NCBI RefSeq assembly: GCF_027923705.1
Contig: NZ_AP026442.1
Location: 3,224,001-3,288,000, forward strand
Length of the DNA: 64,000 nt
Direction of reading: 5' to 3'
Origin: Cellulomonas sp. NTE-D12
GTDB lineage: Bacteria > Actinomycetota > Actinomycetes > Actinomycetales > Cellulomonadaceae
The notes beneath the pieces were generated by a model. The model was not told the DNA's origin. It was given only the letters and a program-made list of their open reading frames with translations, and did not search any database. Position numbers and translations under genes: made by a program. The number at the start of each line of letters is the position of its first letter. Positions within the stretch are counted from its first letter, which is position 1. Shown piece by piece: positions 37,244-46,060 of this stretch.

Positions 37244-37924
37244 GTGAACGGGACGGGTGGCGCCGGCGGCGCCGACCGTGCGGACTCCGACCGGTCGGCG
37301 GACGTCGTCGCCGCGATGCGGGCGCTCGACCGCGCCCGCTTCCTCCCGCCCGACCAGGTGGTCCACGCCCACGAGGACCGGGCCCTCCCCCTGTTCCACG
37401 GCCAGACCGGCTCGCAGCCGTCGACCGTCGCCGCCATGCTCCGGCTGCTGCAGGTGCCGGTCGGCGGCCGCGTGCTCGACGTCGGCTCCGGCTCGGGCTG
37501 GAGCACGGCCCTGCTGGCACGGCTGGTCGGACCGACCGGTGAGGTGCTGGGCCTGGAGCTCGACGCCGAGCTGTGCGCGTTCGGTGCCGCCAACCTCGCC
37601 CCCTGGGACATGCCCTGGGCCCGCATCGAGCAGGCGGACCCGGCCCGGCTGGGCCGGCCCGTGCCCGGCGGCTGGGACCGGATCCTCGTCTCGGCGTCGC
37701 CGCGGGTGCTGCCCCAGGAGCTGGTGGACCAGCTGGCGGTCGGCGGCCGGATGGTGGTGCCGGTGCAGACGACCATGACCCTGGTGGTCCGCCGTGCCGA
37801 CGGGCCGCCGGAGATCAGCCGGCACGGCCAGTACGAGTTCGTCCCGCTCCGTACCGGTTCCGCGGGTGAGGCTCCGTGGGCGACCGGCCGGCACGATCAA
37901 GGGTGGCCGCGCGGGCGCCGATGA
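37244..37924 (+). CDS. Protein-L-isoaspartate O-methyltransferase-like
   Basis: A 226-residue SAM-dependent methyltransferase. It has the PIMT substrate motif FHGQTGSQPSTVAAML and SAM motif I VLDVGSGSGWSTALLARLVG, and ends with the family-like YEFVPLRTG. PIMTs methylate isoaspartyl residues in damaged proteins. It begins 16 bp after the HTH gene and ends 7 bp before the DUF3806 gene, so three genes form an operon. The active-site pattern fits, though short PIMT-like enzymes may have other substrates. Confidence 0.82.
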   Translation: MNGTGGAGGADRADSDRSADVVAAMRALDRARFLPPDQVVHAHEDRALPLFHGQTGSQPSTVAAMLRLLQVPVGGRVLDVGSGSGWSTALLARLVGPTGEVLGLELDAELCAFGAANLAPWDMPWARIEQADPARLGRPVPGGWDRILVSASPRVLPQELVDQLAVGGRMVVPVQTTMTLVVRRADGPPEISRHGQYEFVPLRTGSAGEAPWATGRHDQGWPRGRR

Positions 37925-37931
37925 GAACCGC

Positions 37932-38561
37932 ATGCCGCTGTTCCGCCGCACGCCGCGCCCGTCGGGCGGGACGTTGATCCCGACCCCCTTCGGGTCCGTG
38001 GAGGACGAGGTGTCCGGCCCCACCCCGCCGGACATCACGCCGGGTGTGGTCGAGGAGCTGAACGACGCAGAGCGGGTGTGGACGGCTCAGCAGCGGGAGC
38101 TGCTGCTCGAGCTGTGCGACGCGGTGGTGGACGCCCCGACCGTCGGTCGGCTGTTCGACCGGGTGCACACCGCGTGGCGCGCGACGGTCCGACCCGCCGA
38201 CCCCGACCTGCTGGTCAACGTGTTCGGGGTGGCGCTCGGCGACCTGATCGCCCAGCGGGTGCCCGGCCTGTCATGGGCCGTCTACCGCGACGACGTGGGC
38301 ACCGAGCTGGTGCTCGCGCACGCGTCGCACCCGTTGGTGGTCTTCCCGGTGGCTGCCGTCGCCGAGCGGTGGGGGACCGCGGAGCCCGGGTGGTTCGCCG
38401 GTTATGTCGCGGAGGCGGCGCGGCTGTCGTCGGCTGTGCTCGATCCGGCGGGTGACGCCGTACCGTGGAACGAGCAGGGGCCGGACCAGGAAGGGCGGGA
38501 TCACCACGGACAGGGTGACGAACCGCAGGACGGGACGCCGGACGACGAGCGACGCCGCTGA
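37932..38561 (+). CDS. DUF3806-domain protein 1
   Basis: A 209-residue cytoplasmic protein with a DUF3806-type domain around residues 70-165: VNVFGVALGDLIAQRVPGLSW, then HASHPLVVFPVAAVAERWG and WFAGYVAEAARL. The C-terminal 35 residues are acidic and Gln/Asp-rich. ATG 37932 follows the methyltransferase by 7 bp. A paralogue at 51844-53109 shares this domain. Molecular function of DUF3806 is unknown; no catalytic motif is evident. Confidence 0.75.
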   Translation: MPLFRRTPRPSGGTLIPTPFGSVEDEVSGPTPPDITPGVVEELNDAERVWTAQQRELLLELCDAVVDAPTVGRLFDRVHTAWRATVRPADPDLLVNVFGVALGDLIAQRVPGLSWAVYRDDVGTELVLAHASHPLVVFPVAAVAERWGTAEPGWFAGYVAEAARLSSAVLDPAGDAVPWNEQGPDQEGRDHHGQGDEPQDGTPDDERRR

Positions 38562-38625
38562 GCCCTCGACGGGCTCGGTGGCCGTCGTGCCTCAGGTCCA
38601 GGCGTCCGACAGCCGATGGACCGGT

Positions 38626-39156
38626 ATGTCCGCCTTCACCGAGTCGGGGCCGACCGACGAGCTGCTCTCGGGGTTCGGCGCTCAGGAGACCGAGCCCACA
38701 CCGCGGCAGCACCGCCGCGCCGGCATCACGCTGGTGGTCGCGTCCGCCCTGGTGGTGGCCGGTGGCGGGATCGGCTGGTGGCTGCTCGCGCCCGGCTCCT
38801 CGTCGGGACCCGCGGCGCACGTCGCCGCCTTCGACAGCCCGCAGCAGGGCGGCGACAAGCTCGATGCGGACGACGCGGACCAGCTGCAGGTGGACCCCGC
38901 CTCGACCCGGCTGGTGGTGCGCACCCCGGCCGCCGCGACCTACGTAGGACGGTCGGTGTCCGGCCGGCTGTGCATCATGCAGCTGCCGACCGGCGACGTC
39001 TCCACCGAGACGTGCGGCCCGGACCGCAAGGGTGTGGTGCTGACCGTGGGCACCCCCCGTGGGGGGCAGGTGCGGCTGGTGGCCGACGGGGGTCCGACGC
39101 CCGCAGCGGCGGAAGGCTGGAAGCCGGCCGGTGCCAACGTGTGGACGCACGCCTGA
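38626..39156 (+). CDS. Single-pass membrane protein, unknown function
   Basis: A 176-residue protein with an N-terminal cytoplasmic segment of about 30 residues, one membrane helix (GITLVVASALVVAGGGIGWWLL) split here for length as GITLVVASALVV and GGGIGWWLL, and an exported domain with two Cys in the segments RLCIMQLPTG and STETCGPD. This resembles small exported stress or anchor proteins, but no family is recognised. The start could be GTG 38515 or 38578 instead of ATG 38626. It lies 64 bp after the DUF3806 gene. Confidence 0.6.
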   Translation: MSAFTESGPTDELLSGFGAQETEPTPRQHRRAGITLVVASALVVAGGGIGWWLLAPGSSSGPAAHVAAFDSPQQGGDKLDADDADQLQVDPASTRLVVRTPAAATYVGRSVSGRLCIMQLPTGDVSTETCGPDRKGVVLTVGTPRGGQVRLVADGGPTPAAAEGWKPAGANVWTHA

Positions 39157-39195
39157 CCCGTCGTCGGGTCTGACCCGTCCTGGGGTGCGCCGCGC

Positions 39196-40149
39196 TCAGA
39201 CGGCCGCGAGCGCATCCACCAGGCGCCGGACGCTCGACGTCAGGCCCCAGCGCTGCGCCAGCTCGACCACCCGGTCGGCGTCGGCGACCACGCGCGGCAG
39301 CTCGTCCGGCACCTGCTCGACCGGGGCGTCGCGGGCCACGCGCACCACGGCGGGCGCCACCGCGAGGTAGTCGGCGGCGTCGGTCAGCCGTCGTCGGGCC
39401 GCCGGCGCCAGCGCGGGGTCGGACCGGTCCCGCGCCGCGAGCACCCCCGGCAGGTCACCGAACCGGGCGACCAGCTGGGCGGCCGTCTTCTCGCCGATGC
39501 CGGGGACGCCGGGCAGCCCGTCGCTCGGGTCGCCGCGCAGCACGGCGAGGTCGGCGTAGGCGGCGCCCGACGAGACGCCGTACCGCTCGGCGAGGACGCT
39601 CTGGTCCACCACCAGCAGGTCCTTGACGCCCTTCGACGGGTACAGCACCCGGACGCGTGCCTCGTCGTCCACCAGCTGGAACAGGTCCCGGTCGCCCGTC
39701 ACGACGTCCACGGCCGCGCGCTCGGCCGCCGGCCGGGCCACCTCCTGGGTGACCAGGGTGCCGATCACGTCGTCGGCCTCGAAGCCCGGGGCTCCGATGC
39801 GGGCGATGCCGATCGCGGCGAGCACCTCGACGATCACCGGGATCTGCGCCGTCAGCGCCGCGGGGACCTCCTCGACCCAGCGGTCGCCGTCCTGGCCGGC
39901 CACCCGGTGCGCCTTGTAGGTGGGGATCGCGGCAACCCGGAAGGCCGGCCGCCAGTCGTCGTCCCACGCCGCGACCAGCCGGGCGGGCCGGTGGTCGGTC
40001 ACCAGGCGGGCGATCATGTCCAGCAGCCCGCGCACGGCGTTCACCGGCGTGCCGTCCGGCGCCTTGACGCTGTCCGGCACCCCGAAGAACGCCCGGAAGT
40101 ACAGCGACGCGGTGTCCAGGAGCATCAGCCGGTCGGCGCGGTCCGTCAT
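39196..40149 (-). CDS. 5'-3' exonuclease (PolA-like FEN domain)
   Basis: A 317-residue stand-alone homologue of the DNA polymerase I 5' nuclease domain. It has the metal-binding segments LMLLDTASLYFRAFF, AAWDDDWRP, GFEADDVIGTL, VVTGDRDLFQLV and the helix-hairpin-helix DGLPGVPGIGEKTAAQL. It probably trims flaps during lagging-strand or repair synthesis. Its ATG overlaps the stop of a small membrane-protein gene as ATGA. Actinobacteria commonly keep this gene apart from polA. Confidence 0.92.
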   Translation of the reverse strand: MTDRADRLMLLDTASLYFRAFFGVPDSVKAPDGTPVNAVRGLLDMIARLVTDHRPARLVAAWDDDWRPAFRVAAIPTYKAHRVAGQDGDRWVEEVPAALTAQIPVIVEVLAAIGIARIGAPGFEADDVIGTLVTQEVARPAAERAAVDVVTGDRDLFQLVDDEARVRVLYPSKGVKDLLVVDQSVLAERYGVSSGAAYADLAVLRGDPSDGLPGVPGIGEKTAAQLVARFGDLPGVLAARDRSDPALAPAARRRLTDAADYLAVAPAVVRVARDAPVEQVPDELPRVVADADRVVELAQRWGLTSSVRRLVDALAAV

Positions 40150-40352
40150 GGCGTGGAGTCTGGCACCCGGGTCCCACGTCGGGCCCGGCGCCTGCGCACC
40201 AGCTCGGCGCTGAACGCGACGACAGCGAAGACCGCGGTGAAGACCACGTCCCGTGCACCGTCGAAGTCACACATCACGGCTTGGACCCCGACGAAGACCG
40301 TCGCCATGAGCGCGCCGTGCCCCAGGGCGTGCAGGACGTCGGACCGGAGCAT
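40146..40352 (-). CDS. Small membrane protein
   Basis: A 68-residue protein with two hydrophobic stretches (GALMATVFVGVQAVM and VVFTAVFAVVAFSAEL) and a basic tail RRRRARRG. The 4-bp overlap with the exonuclease start argues that it is a real gene. No family is recognised. Its cytoplasmic basic tail could bind nucleic acid or lipids, but that is a guess. Confidence 0.5.
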   Translation of the reverse strand: MLRSDVLHALGHGALMATVFVGVQAVMCDFDGARDVVFTAVFAVVAFSAELVRRRRARRGTRVPDSTP

Positions 40353-40401
40353 CCGGCCATCGTGGCGTGCGGGACGGCCGGGCGGGGCCGGTTCGGCAGG
40401 C

Positions 40402-42180
40402 TCAGCCGGCGGCGGTGAGGTCGAGCTGGGCGTCGACGACCGCGATCACCGACCACGTGCCACCGTCGGCGTCGGTCAGCTGGTAGGTCGGCACCAGCAC
40501 GGCGGCGCCGGACGGCAGCGTGGTGACGGCGAGCCCGAGGCGGGCTGACGTGATGGTCACGTGGCGGACCGGCCAGGCGATCGCGCTGCCCGCGGACGGC
40601 GTGGTCGGCGCCACGGGCGGGGCGGTGGACGACGGGGCTGCGGTCGGCTCGGCGCCGGGCGTGACGGCCGGTGCGGGGGCGATGACACCCGGACCGGCGG
40701 TCGCTGCGCCGGACGTCGCGGAGCCGGACGAGCCGGATCCCGCCGTGCGGGACGGCGCTGTGCCGGACGACGCAGTGCCGGACGATGCAGCGGCGGAGGG
40801 CGCCGTGACGGACGGCTGCACCTGCGACGGGACGGCCCCCGAGGTCGCCGACCCCGTGCTCGCACCATCCGGCGGCGGGACCGCCCCCGACGTCGCAGAG
40901 CCGACCGCCGGTTCCGCCGCACCGCTGTCCACCTGCACGCCGCCCGCGACCATCGGCATGGGTCCGCCGCCGTACGCGCCGAACCGCGGGTCGTTGAGCC
41001 GTTCCACCGCCGCGGCCGGGCTGACCACCTGGTAGCGACCCAGGTCCACCAGCGGCGCCAGCGGTCCCCACAGCGACTGGACGCCCGAGCCGACCAGGGT
41101 GGCCGACCACGTCACGCCGGTCAGCTGACCGTCCACCACCTGCGAGAACATCACCGTCTCGCGGCCGGCCGTCGGGACCGTCGCACCGGCGGCGTCCCGC
41201 ACGGGCTTCTGGAGGCCACCCACCTGGACCGTCGCGCCCGTCAGGTCCACGCCGAGCGCGTGGAACAGCGCCCGCACCTTCGCCACGGCCGCATCGCCGG
41301 TCGGCGCCGCCGCCGCGTTCGGCCCGCACACCGAGGCGTTGGCCGCGGCCTTCTCGCCGGTGCACGTCCACGGGTCCCAGGCGGGGTCGGAGTACGAGAG
41401 CGTCGCCATCCCGTCCCCGGAGAGGGTGAGCACGGCACCCTTCCCGTCCAGCGTGCCGACGGTCCAGGTGCCCCACTGCGCGCGCGGCTCCCCCGCCACG
41501 CCGAGCACCTTGGCCGCTCGACGGACGGTGTCGGCGCTGACCACGGACGCGGCGTCGAACGCCCTCGCGGTCCCGGTGCCGCCGGCGGTGGACAGGCCGG
41601 ACGCGGTGAAGACGGTCCGTGAGCCCCACCAGCGGCCCGGTGCGGGCACGGCGATGGACGACGACGAGGCGCTGCCCGATGCCGCACCGTTCGCCGGTGC
41701 CGCCATGTCAGCCCCCGCGCGCTGCGGACCACCGACCTGCGGACCACCGAGCGCGATCGCGGGCAGCGGTGTCGCGCCGGCCGTCGAGCTGCCGCCCGTG
41801 CGGCCGCCCAGCGCATATGCCCCGCCGCCGACCACCGCGAGCGCTGCCACCGCCGCCGCAATCTGAAGCCACCGCGGAGCAGCCGCCGGCCGCCACCGAC
41901 GTCGCGCCACCTCGGCGGCCGGGCCGGAGCCCGTCGCCCCGTCCGTGCGTCCGACGTCGACACCCGTCGCGGCGCGCAGCGTCGCTGCCAGGCGATCCGC
42001 GTCCGGCGCCGCGCCGGCGGCGGGGTCGGCGGCGCGCAGCCGGTCGAACGCCGGGTCGTCATGGAGCGCCGGGTCGCCCTCGAGCGCCGGGTCGTCACCG
42101 ACCGTCGGCTCGGGCGCCGACGGCGCCTCCGGGGGGACCGACCCGTCGGACGGCGTCCAGCCCGGCAGCTTCTCGCTCAT
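40402..42180 (-). CDS. Putative membrane anti-sigma/regulatory partner of the ECF sigma factor
   Basis: A 592-residue single-pass membrane protein: an acidic N-terminal cytoplasmic region of about 100 residues, one helix (WLQIAAAVAALAVVGGGAYA), a large exported domain with a Cys pair (WTCTGEK and SVCGPN), a long Ser/Gly/Ala/Pro linker with SGTAPS-like units, and a final small domain. No zinc anti-sigma motif (HxxxCxxC) is seen. Position 142 bp downstream of the sigma gene, and the shared 17-bp upstream motif, suggest it is the partner. The function is inferred. Confidence 0.6.
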   Translation of the reverse strand: MSEKLPGWTPSDGSVPPEAPSAPEPTVGDDPALEGDPALHDDPAFDRLRAADPAAGAAPDADRLAATLRAATGVDVGRTDGATGSGPAAEVARRRWRPAAAPRWLQIAAAVAALAVVGGGAYALGGRTGGSSTAGATPLPAIALGGPQVGGPQRAGADMAAPANGAASGSASSSSIAVPAPGRWWGSRTVFTASGLSTAGGTGTARAFDAASVVSADTVRRAAKVLGVAGEPRAQWGTWTVGTLDGKGAVLTLSGDGMATLSYSDPAWDPWTCTGEKAAANASVCGPNAAAAPTGDAAVAKVRALFHALGVDLTGATVQVGGLQKPVRDAAGATVPTAGRETVMFSQVVDGQLTGVTWSATLVGSGVQSLWGPLAPLVDLGRYQVVSPAAAVERLNDPRFGAYGGGPMPMVAGGVQVDSGAAEPAVGSATSGAVPPPDGASTGSATSGAVPSQVQPSVTAPSAAASSGTASSGTAPSRTAGSGSSGSATSGAATAGPGVIAPAPAVTPGAEPTAAPSSTAPPVAPTTPSAGSAIAWPVRHVTITSARLGLAVTTLPSGAAVLVPTYQLTDADGGTWSVIAVVDAQLDLTAAG

Positions 42181-42248
42181 GACGACCTCCGTCGACCTCC
42201 GTCGGGGCCGCCCGTGCGGCCCGTCATCCGTCCTGTGTCCGCACCGCC

Positions 42249-42265
42249 GCGGACCTTGCACGCCG
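42249..42265 (-). promoter_or_regulatory. 17-bp motif upstream of the sigma-partner gene
   Basis: On the minus strand it reads CGGCGTGCAAGGTCCGC, 69-85 bp before the partner-gene start. It matches the motif in front of the sigma gene (42898-42914) at 14 of 17 bases. It may be an ECF-dependent promoter or an operator. Confidence 0.5.
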
Positions 42266-42322
42266 TGCCGACGGCGATCGCCCCGGCGCTGAACCGCCCG
42301 GCAACGGACGGCCGGCCCCTCC

Positions 42323-42844
42323 TCAGTCCTCGTCGGCCGTCCACGCCGCCGCCAGCCGCGCCCGCGCACGGCTCAGCGCCGCATCGGCACCGCCCCGACC
42401 GATCCCCAGCACCGCGGCCAGCTCGGCACCGCCCAACCCCTCCCAGGCGGCGAGCAGCAGGATCTGCCGGTCGCGGGGCGCCAGGCCGGCGAGCACCCGG
42501 CGCACCCGGTCGTCCCCGACGGCACGGAGCGAGGGGTCGTCGTCGGCCTCCGGCGGCTCGGGCAGCTGGTCCATCACCAGGGGACGCACCTTGCGGCGGT
42601 GGTTCGCCAGCACGTACGCCGCCGTCCGGTACAGCCACGGCAGCTCGGCGCCGTCCGGCACGTCGTCGCGCCGCCGCCAGGCGACCACCAGCACGTCGGC
42701 CGTCAGGTCGTCCGCGTCCCCGGTGCCGTCACGGCGCACCAGGTACCGGTGCACGGCGGTGGCGTGCTGACGGACGAGGGTGGTGAACCACGCCTCGTCG
42801 TGCGCCGGCACGGTGGTCGGCTCGAGCGAGGTCCTCGCTGACAC
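42323..42844 (-). CDS. ECF RNA polymerase sigma factor
   Basis: A 173-residue sigma factor with region 2 (RYLVRRDGTGDADDLTADV through WLYRTAAYVLANHRRK) and region 4 (LAGLAPRDRQILLLAAWEGL, then ELAAVLGIGRGGADAALSRA). No C-terminal extension. GTG 42844 is the start because AGGAG lies 6 nt upstream; the frame is open further. It is followed by the membrane protein gene in the same direction and probably responds to an envelope signal. ECF subgroup not determined. Confidence 0.9.
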   Translation of the reverse strand: MSARTSLEPTTVPAHDEAWFTTLVRQHATAVHRYLVRRDGTGDADDLTADVLVVAWRRRDDVPDGAELPWLYRTAAYVLANHRRKVRPLVMDQLPEPPEADDDPSLRAVGDDRVRRVLAGLAPRDRQILLLAAWEGLGGAELAAVLGIGRGGADAALSRARARLAAAWTADED

Positions 42845-42897
42845 GGTGGCTCCTGGAGGCGCGGACGCACGGACACCCCTGTGGTGTGCCCAGCGTG

Positions 42898-42914
42898 CCG
42901 GATCTTGCACGGCG
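42898..42914 (-). promoter_or_regulatory. 17-bp motif upstream of the ECF sigma gene
   Basis: On the minus strand it reads CGCCGTGCAAGATCCGG, 54-70 bp before the sigma start. Together with the copy at 42249-42265 it suggests autoregulation of sigma and partner genes. Confidence 0.5.
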
Positions 42915-42986
42915 CACGGTGCGGAACCGCCGAACGCCGCGCCGGGCCCGCTCGCACCGTCGGCGCGGGGGCCCGACGACGGGTCC

Positions 42987-44447
42987 TCAGAGCCCCTCGG
43001 CCACCGCCGCCGTCGCCCGCAGCCACGCCCGCCGGGTGGCCGGCCGCAGCTTGTCGTAGTCGATCGGCCCACCGGACACCAGCGCCCGCTCGTAGGGCAC
43101 CTCGACGACCGTCCTGGTCAGGGCACCGAAGTGGTTGCGCAGCCGCTTCTGCAGGGCCTTGTCCACCTTCGGGTCCGGGGCCGAGAGCACGGTCACCGCC
43201 TTGCGGACGGCCTCCTCGTGGCCCATCGCCCGCAGCGCGTCGAGCGCCCACGCGGCCGACTGCGCGGTGTCCTCGCGGACCGTGGTCACCACCACCAGCT
43301 GGTCGGCGGAGTCGACCGCCGCCCGCCAGTTCGAGGCGCGCATGTTGTTGCCCGTGTCCACCACCAGCACCCGGTAGAACTGCGACAGCAGCCGGTGCAG
43401 ACGCTGGAAGCTCTCCGCGTCGACGGAGGCGACCGAGGCGGCGTTCTCGTCCGAGGCGAGCACGTCGAACTGCTCGGTCGGCTGGGTGCGCATGTACCCG
43501 TCGAGGTCGCCGATCCGCACGGCGCCGTGCGAGGTCAGCGTCGGCAGCGAGCGCAGCAGGTCGACGGCGGTGCGGGTGTGGTCCGACGGCGCCGACCGCC
43601 AGCCCAGGGTGCCGTGCGTCTCGTTGTTGTCCCAGGCGAGGGTGTAGCCGCCGCGCTGCAGCCCGAACGTCGAGGCGAGCAGCATGGTGGCCGTCGTCTT
43701 GTGGGCGCCGCCCTTGGGGTTGATCACCACGACGGTGCGGGGCCCGTCGAGGGACCGGCGCACGGCGGCGATGTCGGCACGCAGCCGGCGCTCGGCGCGG
43801 CCCGGGCCGGGCTTGACCGCGCCGAACGTCAGCGTGCGCACACCGCGCTGCCAGCCCTGGCGGGCAGGGCCGTTCCGGTCCGAGCGGCGGACGGACACCA
43901 GGTCCTCGAGCGTGGGGAGCACCTCGCCGTCGCGGCGCCGGCCGGCGGCGGCGTCCGCGGCGCTCCGGGTGTCGGTGGCGCGGGGCTCGGCGGTGCGCGC
44001 GTCCGCGGTGCGGGCGTCCGACGACGAGGCCGCAGCCGTCGCACCGGCCGGCGTCGCCCCGGCGGTCGACGCCGGGGCGCCGATCGGCGCGGAGGCTCCC
44101 GGCACCGGTGCGCCGGAGGTCAGCGGCGCGGCCGGCACCGGCGGCGCCGCGAGCTCGTCGGCCTCGTCGGGCTCCGGCGGCGCCTCGTCCACGCGTCCGT
44201 CCGGGTGGATCAGCAGCGACCACACCCCGTCCGGGTCGCGCACCTGCACCGGCAGCGGCCGGCCGAGCTCCGCGGCCAGCGCCGCGACCTGCGACGTCAC
44301 CTCGGCGCCGGCCTGCGCCAGGTCCTCGCGGGCCACCGGGCGGCGGTCGCCGTCCACCACCAGCTCGCCGGTGCCGTCGTCGCGCACCTCGGCCGTGATG
44401 GTGGGGACACGCCCCGTGCTGGTCGTCAGGCTGCTGCCGTCGGTCAT
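42987..44447 (-). CDS. MinD/ParA-like ATPase with N-terminal linker
   Basis: A 486-residue P-loop ATPase. The first 90 residues are a small acidic domain (ITAEVRDDGTGELVVDGDRR and VQVRDPDGVWSLLIHPDG), then an Ala/Pro linker, then a ParA-type ATPase with a deviant Walker A INPKGGAHKTTATML and Walker B-like YRVLVVDTGNNM. This architecture is found in actinobacterial ATPases near type VII secretion loci, but no WXG100 or EccC gene is here. AAGGAG precedes the ATG. Role in positioning or secretion is unproven. Confidence 0.78.
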   Translation of the reverse strand: MTDGSSLTTSTGRVPTITAEVRDDGTGELVVDGDRRPVAREDLAQAGAEVTSQVAALAAELGRPLPVQVRDPDGVWSLLIHPDGRVDEAPPEPDEADELAAPPVPAAPLTSGAPVPGASAPIGAPASTAGATPAGATAAASSSDARTADARTAEPRATDTRSAADAAAGRRRDGEVLPTLEDLVSVRRSDRNGPARQGWQRGVRTLTFGAVKPGPGRAERRLRADIAAVRRSLDGPRTVVVINPKGGAHKTTATMLLASTFGLQRGGYTLAWDNNETHGTLGWRSAPSDHTRTAVDLLRSLPTLTSHGAVRIGDLDGYMRTQPTEQFDVLASDENAASVASVDAESFQRLHRLLSQFYRVLVVDTGNNMRASNWRAAVDSADQLVVVTTVREDTAQSAAWALDALRAMGHEEAVRKAVTVLSAPDPKVDKALQKRLRNHFGALTRTVVEVPYERALVSGGPIDYDKLRPATRRAWLRATAAVAEGL

Positions 44448-44637
44448 CCCCGAGAGCTCCTTCGTCGTCCACCGCTGTGCCCGGATCTGCGCAGCTCCGT
44501 CGCGCGGACAACCCACGCATGCGCGACGAAACTACGCCGTAGGGTCTCAGGTCGCACCGGGAGAGCGACGAACGCCCAGGCCAGCAGGGTCGGCACGACT
44601 CCCCGAACCGCCGCCGGGACGGCCGACGAGGTCGGCT

Positions 44638-45081
44638 CTAGTCCTCCAGCTCGACGTCGAACCACACCGTCTTGCCGCCGTCGGGATGGGTCGCGGTGCC
44701 CCAGGCGGAGGACAGCGCCTCGACGAGAGCCAGGCCGCGGCCGCTCGGCGCGGTCGGCTCGGGGTGCCGCACCCGCGGCCGGCCCTGACCGGTGTCCCGC
44801 ACGCTCACCCGGACGGTGCGCCGGTCGACCCGCAGGCCCACCAGCACCTCGCCGTCGGCGGGTCCGTGCACCACCGCGTTGGAGACCAGCTCCCCGGTCA
44901 GCAGCTCGATCACCTGGTTGTTCGAGCCGACCACACCCTCGGCGGCGATGGCCCGCATCACCCAGTGGCGGGCCAGCCGAGGTGCGTGCCGCTCGGCGCG
45001 CAGCGTCAGCTCGTCGTCGACCGGGCGCCAGCCACTCCGGCGCGCACTCGGTGCGCTGGAGAGGTCTCGGACGTCGCCCAC
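44638..45081 (-). CDS. RsbW-like ATP-binding (HATPase_c_2) protein
   Basis: A 147-residue GHKL-fold protein with N box ELLTGELVSNAVVHG, G1 VRDTGQGRP and G2 PSGRGLALVEAL. Such proteins act as anti-sigma-factor kinases or as phosphorelay kinases in actinobacteria. It has no linked anti-anti-sigma gene here. GTG 45081 is chosen; a longer start at 45132 is possible. It is oriented with the PspC gene but separated by 112 bp. Confidence 0.8.
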   Translation of the reverse strand: MGDVRDLSSAPSARRSGWRPVDDELTLRAERHAPRLARHWVMRAIAAEGVVGSNNQVIELLTGELVSNAVVHGPADGEVLVGLRVDRRTVRVSVRDTGQGRPRVRHPEPTAPSGRGLALVEALSSAWGTATHPDGGKTVWFDVELED

Positions 45082-45193
45082 GGGACCAGCGTGCCCGATG
45101 GTCGTCGGCAGCGCCCTCCGAGGCGCGCGCACCGATGGGTGATCCGCGGCTCGGGACGGGGTCGTCCCGGCTCTCCCCGTGTGCCGGACGGGG

Positions 45194-45439
45194 TCAGCGG
45201 CGCACCGGCGGGGCGGGCCGCCACACCGGCGACTCGATCGGCATGAGGATCCACAGCGCGATGTAGACGATGAGGAAGCTGCCGGGGATCACCAGGTTGG
45301 CCAGCAGGAACAGCAGCCGCGTCACCCACGGGCCCAGACCGATGCGCCGGCCGATGCCGGCGCACACACCGGCGACCACCCGCCCCTCGTAGACCCGGAT
45401 CAGGCCGGTCCGGCCCAGCGGCTCCTGGATGGTGCTCAT
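45194..45439 (-). CDS. PspC domain membrane protein
   Basis: An 81-residue protein with the PspC pattern VVAGVCAGIGRRIGLGPWVT followed by a membrane helix (LLFLLANLVIPGSFLIVYIA region). PspC proteins sense envelope stress or signal to associated histidine kinases. ATG 45439 is near the expected start. It is a single short gene upstream of the ATP-binding gene. Confidence 0.85.
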   Translation of the reverse strand: MSTIQEPLGRTGLIRVYEGRVVAGVCAGIGRRIGLGPWVTRLLFLLANLVIPGSFLIVYIALWILMPIESPVWRPAPPVRR

Positions 45440-45811
45440 CTCGTCCTCCCGTCACCGGACGTCCGGGTCGGGTGTCCGCCCCTCGGTCGTCCGGCGCTCT
45501 CCGGCGCCGTGCGCGCCGCCTCGTCGTGGTGCCGACCCCCGTGCGGGCCGGTGTGCTCCCAGCCTGGCGCCGGGGCCCGTCGCGGCCCATCGGGGACAGC
45601 CCTGATCCGTCCCGGGTTCGTCCCTGAGCCCCTCAGGCCGCTGCCTCAGCGCCACGGGCGGGCCACCTCAGGGGCCGCCGGGGCCACCTCAGACGCCGTC
45701 GGCCGCACCGCACCGGCAGGACTGGGCGATCGACCGATCCGCCGACCCGGGCCTCACGACGACCTTGGGGTCATCACACGGAGCAGGACGAAGGACGGGG
45801 AGCGCACCACC
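45440..45811. other. 372-bp divergent gap with CCTCAG-rich repeats
   Basis: Between pspC and a small rightward gene. The middle part (45,620-45,710) has four CCTCAG-containing units such as CCACCTCAGGGGCC and CCACCTCAGACGCC. No RNA gene or clear promoter consensus could be identified. Confidence 0.4.
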
Positions 45812-46060
45812 ATGATCGAGATCACGAGGACGTGGCAGGCACCGGCGGTCGACGCCGAGCTGGCCTACCGTCGCGAGCACCTGCTGGACGAGCTGGGCCA
45901 GGCACGCCGGGCGGCGTACCTCAGCCGTGCGGCCCGCGCCGAGCGCGCCGCACGCCGCGACGCCGCCGGCCGGCAGCGGTCAGGCGGCCCGGGATCGATA
46001 AGCAGGTGGCTGCGTGGGTGGCCCCTGCGAGGATCGGGGGCATGGCACGCAGCCCGATGA
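45812..46060 (+). CDS. Small Arg/Ala-rich helical protein
   Basis: An 82-residue protein with a strongly helical middle (HLLDELGQARRAAYLSRAAR) and a basic tail. No family is recognised. Its 3' end overlaps the start of the LuxR regulator by 19 bp in another frame, suggesting coupling if both starts are right. A GGACGGGGAGCG sequence precedes the ATG. Could be a regulator accessory or a false call. Confidence 0.5.
   Translation: MIEITRTWQAPAVDAELAYRREHLLDELGQARRAAYLSRAARAERAARRDAAGRQRSGGPGSISRWLRGWPLRGSGAWHAAR

Noticed and set aside
42987..44447. Chromosome-partition ParA next to a ParB/parS locus
   Set aside because: No ParB gene or parS-like palindrome is near, and the N-terminal linker domain is unlike chromosomal ParA.
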